DNA of 61,895 bases. Source: Rhizobiaceae bacterium. Lineage in GTDB: Bacteria > Pseudomonadota > Alphaproteobacteria > Rhizobiales > Rhizobiaceae. Each line of letters begins with the position of its first letter. Position 1 is the first letter of the stretch. The stretch lies in NCBI GenBank assembly GCA_905339215.1, contig CAJPFN010000076.1:1-61895 (forward strand), given 5' to 3'. Positions 60,592 through 61,895 of this stretch are shown piece by piece. Position numbers and translations under genes: made by a program. Below the pieces are notes generated by a model. That model had not been told where the DNA came from and did no database searches. It saw only the letters and a list, made by a program, of their open reading frames with translations.

Positions 60592-61455
60592 ATGAGACTG
60601 ATCCGCTTTTCGACCGGCGACGCACCGGCAGTTCCCGGCGTTCTCGTTGACAATCGCGCTGTTGCGCTGGCCGATCTCGTGCCCGACGTACCTGCAGACA
60701 TGGCCGCGGTGATTGCCGACTGGGACCGGCTCGGCCCGCTCCTCGCCACCGCCTCAATGGCCGGAGGAGAGTCGCTCGACATGGTTCGCCTTCGCGCGCC
60801 CATCGCACGGCCGGGCAAGATCCTGGCCATCGGGCTCAACTATGCCGACCATATCGAGGAATCGAAGGAAGCCGGTCTGAAAATCCCGACCGAGCAGGTC
60901 TGGTTCTGCAAGCATGCAACCTCGGTCAACGATCCCTATGGCGACGTCGAGCTGCCGAAGGTCTCGGCCATGCTCGACTACGAGGTCGAACTGGTGGCCG
61001 TGATCGGTCGGAAAGGCCGTCACATCCGCCGGGAAGACGCACCCGCCCATGTCTTCGGCTACTGCGTCGGCAACGACGTCACCGTGCGCGACTGGCAGCA
61101 CAGGACGCCGCAATGGATGCTGGGCAAGTCCTTCGATACGCATTGCCCATTCGGCCCGGCGATTGTGACCGCCGACGAAGTGCGCGATCCCCACGAACTC
61201 GGCATCCATTGCCTGGTCAATGGCGAGTTGCGGCAGAACTCGAACACGCGACATCTCGTGTTCGATCTCTGGGAGCAGATCGCCCATCTGTCGCAGGCGA
61301 TGACGCTGGAACCGGGTGACCTGGTCTTCACCGGCACGCCGGGCGGCATCGGCTTCGGCTCGAAACCCTACCGCCCGCTCAAGGCCGGCGACGTCGTCCG
61401 TTGCGAGGTCGATGGACTGGGCTTCATCGAGAACCGCGTCGTTCCGGAAGCATGA
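60592..61455 (+). CDS. Fumarylacetoacetate hydrolase-family protein
   Basis: The 287-residue protein has the family region from about residue 80 (ILAIGLNYADHIEESKEAG), with DYEVELVAVIG (two Glu) and GNDVTVRDW (Asp) as metal ligands. It should hydrolyse or decarboxylate a ring-cleavage product. It follows the VOC gene by 28 bases. The similar but longer FAH protein of operon 1 is a paralogue. Confidence 0.87.
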   Translation: MRLIRFSTGDAPAVPGVLVDNRAVALADLVPDVPADMAAVIADWDRLGPLLATASMAGGESLDMVRLRAPIARPGKILAIGLNYADHIEESKEAGLKIPTEQVWFCKHATSVNDPYGDVELPKVSAMLDYEVELVAVIGRKGRHIRREDAPAHVFGYCVGNDVTVRDWQHRTPQWMLGKSFDTHCPFGPAIVTADEVRDPHELGIHCLVNGELRQNSNTRHLVFDLWEQIAHLSQAMTLEPGDLVFTGTPGGIGFGSKPYRPLKAGDVVRCEVDGLGFIENRVVPEA

Positions 61456-61488
61456 AGCACCCCTACGGACGGTCGAGAAGGCGTACCC

Positions 61489-61895
61489 ATGATGACCTGC
61501 CAGATCAAAGAACCCGTCGCCCTTGCCTCCATGGCGGAAATCGAGGCCATCGAGGTCACGCCCCTCGGAGCGCGCGGGCTGCCGACGAACACCTATGACG
61601 CGATCGCCGCGTCCGCCCGTTTGAGGCCCGACGACCCGGCACTGACCTTCTTCCCGTCGGCGGCGGACTTCAGGGAGGCGCACCGCTGGACCTACCGGGA
61701 ACTACTGGCAGAGATCACCCGCGCGGCGAACCTCTTCCACAGCCTGGGCGTCAGCCGGGAGGCGCCCGTCGCTTTCCTGTTGCCCAACCTGCCGGAGACG
61801 CATTTTACCATCTGGGGCGGCGAGACGGCTGGCGTGGTCTTCGCCGTCAACTCCCTGCTCGAACCGGGTCATGCCGCCGAACTGCTGCGTGCCGC
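61489..61895 (+). CDS. Acyl-CoA synthetase (AMP-forming), N-terminal fragment
   Basis: The frame starts MMTCQIKEPVALASMAEIEA and continues to the window edge. It includes TYRELLAEITRAANLFHSLGV and VAFLLPNLPETHF, the early motifs of AMP-binding enzymes that activate acids as CoA thioesters. The adenylation motif and C-terminus lie beyond the window. Position in operon 2 suggests it activates the acid left after ring cleavage or the substrate's side chain. Confidence 0.85.
   Translation, partial: MMTCQIKEPVALASMAEIEAIEVTPLGARGLPTNTYDAIAASARLRPDDPALTFFPSAADFREAHRWTYRELLAEITRAANLFHSLGVSREAPVAFLLPNLPETHFTIWGGETAGVVFAVNSLLEPGHAAELLRA

Overview
The window is GC-rich DNA from an alphaproteobacterium, most probably Rhizobiales of the Phyllobacteriaceae type (Mesorhizobium or Aminobacter-like). 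This rests on gene families and order (ubiB next to ubiE, SlyX, a TIGR02281 retropepsin, BigR with a sulfide:quinone oxidoreductase, a NodD-like LysR) and on frequent GTG/TTG starts. It is an inference from protein resemblance, not from a marker gene.

Layout. 1-3226: 5' end of coaBC, a VapBC-type toxin-antitoxin pair with a tandem palindromic operator, and the ubiquinone genes ubiB and ubiE. 3340-11948: a nucleoside-salvage block. add and upp lie on the plus strand. A minus-strand operon encodes an ABC nucleoside importer (ATPase and two permeases), cdd, punA and deoA. Its likely BMP-family binding protein lies 19 kb away (31125-32114). 12142-14072: slyX, an anti-sigma-like membrane protein and an MgtC/DUF4010 protein. 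14187-23441: a stress and low-oxygen module with trxC, DUF302, a PatZ-type acyl-CoA synthetase/acetyltransferase, three double-domain universal stress proteins, two small cytochromes c, a Crp/Fnr regulator and a DUF2892 protein. Three intergenic regions here carry FNR/FixK-like boxes (TTGAY-N4-ATCAA). 23521-29845: a sulfide/persulfide module with an RND efflux pump, DUF2892, a sulfide:quinone oxidoreductase and a two-cysteine ArsR regulator of the BigR/SqrR type. 29856-34132: MFS, the BMP protein, msrA and two unknown membrane proteins.

34311-34971 is tRNA-Ser(GGA) with a truncated integrase immediately downstream, which looks like the scarred left edge of an integrated element. Beyond it lie two aromatic-type catabolic operons. 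Operon 1 (35315-44711) is controlled by a NodD-like LysR. It encodes a C-C hydrolase, an extradiol-type VOC dioxygenase, a Rieske ferredoxin, an FAD monooxygenase, an MFS carrier, a cyclase-family hydrolase, a cupin, an FAH-family hydrolase and an NAD-dependent dehydrogenase. A run of envelope and stress genes (45339-51649) follows. Operon 2 (51675-61895, running off the window) has a TetR regulator, a large FAD hydroxylase, a molybdopterin transhydroxylase pair, two VOC proteins, an FAH hydrolase and an acyl-CoA synthetase.

The most notable feature is the transhydroxylase of operon 2 (54556-58427). It resembles the anaerobic pyrogallol/phloroglucinol transhydroxylase, yet it sits among oxygen-dependent enzymes. 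Its large subunit carries an N-terminal SCP2-like lipid-binding domain. Its small subunit lacks three of the cysteines expected for one of three [4Fe-4S] clusters. A 29-codon reading frame is translationally coupled upstream, and a 15-bp palindrome lies in the divergent promoter region. Together these suggest an undescribed oxidative route for polyhydroxylated, possibly lipophilic, aromatics.
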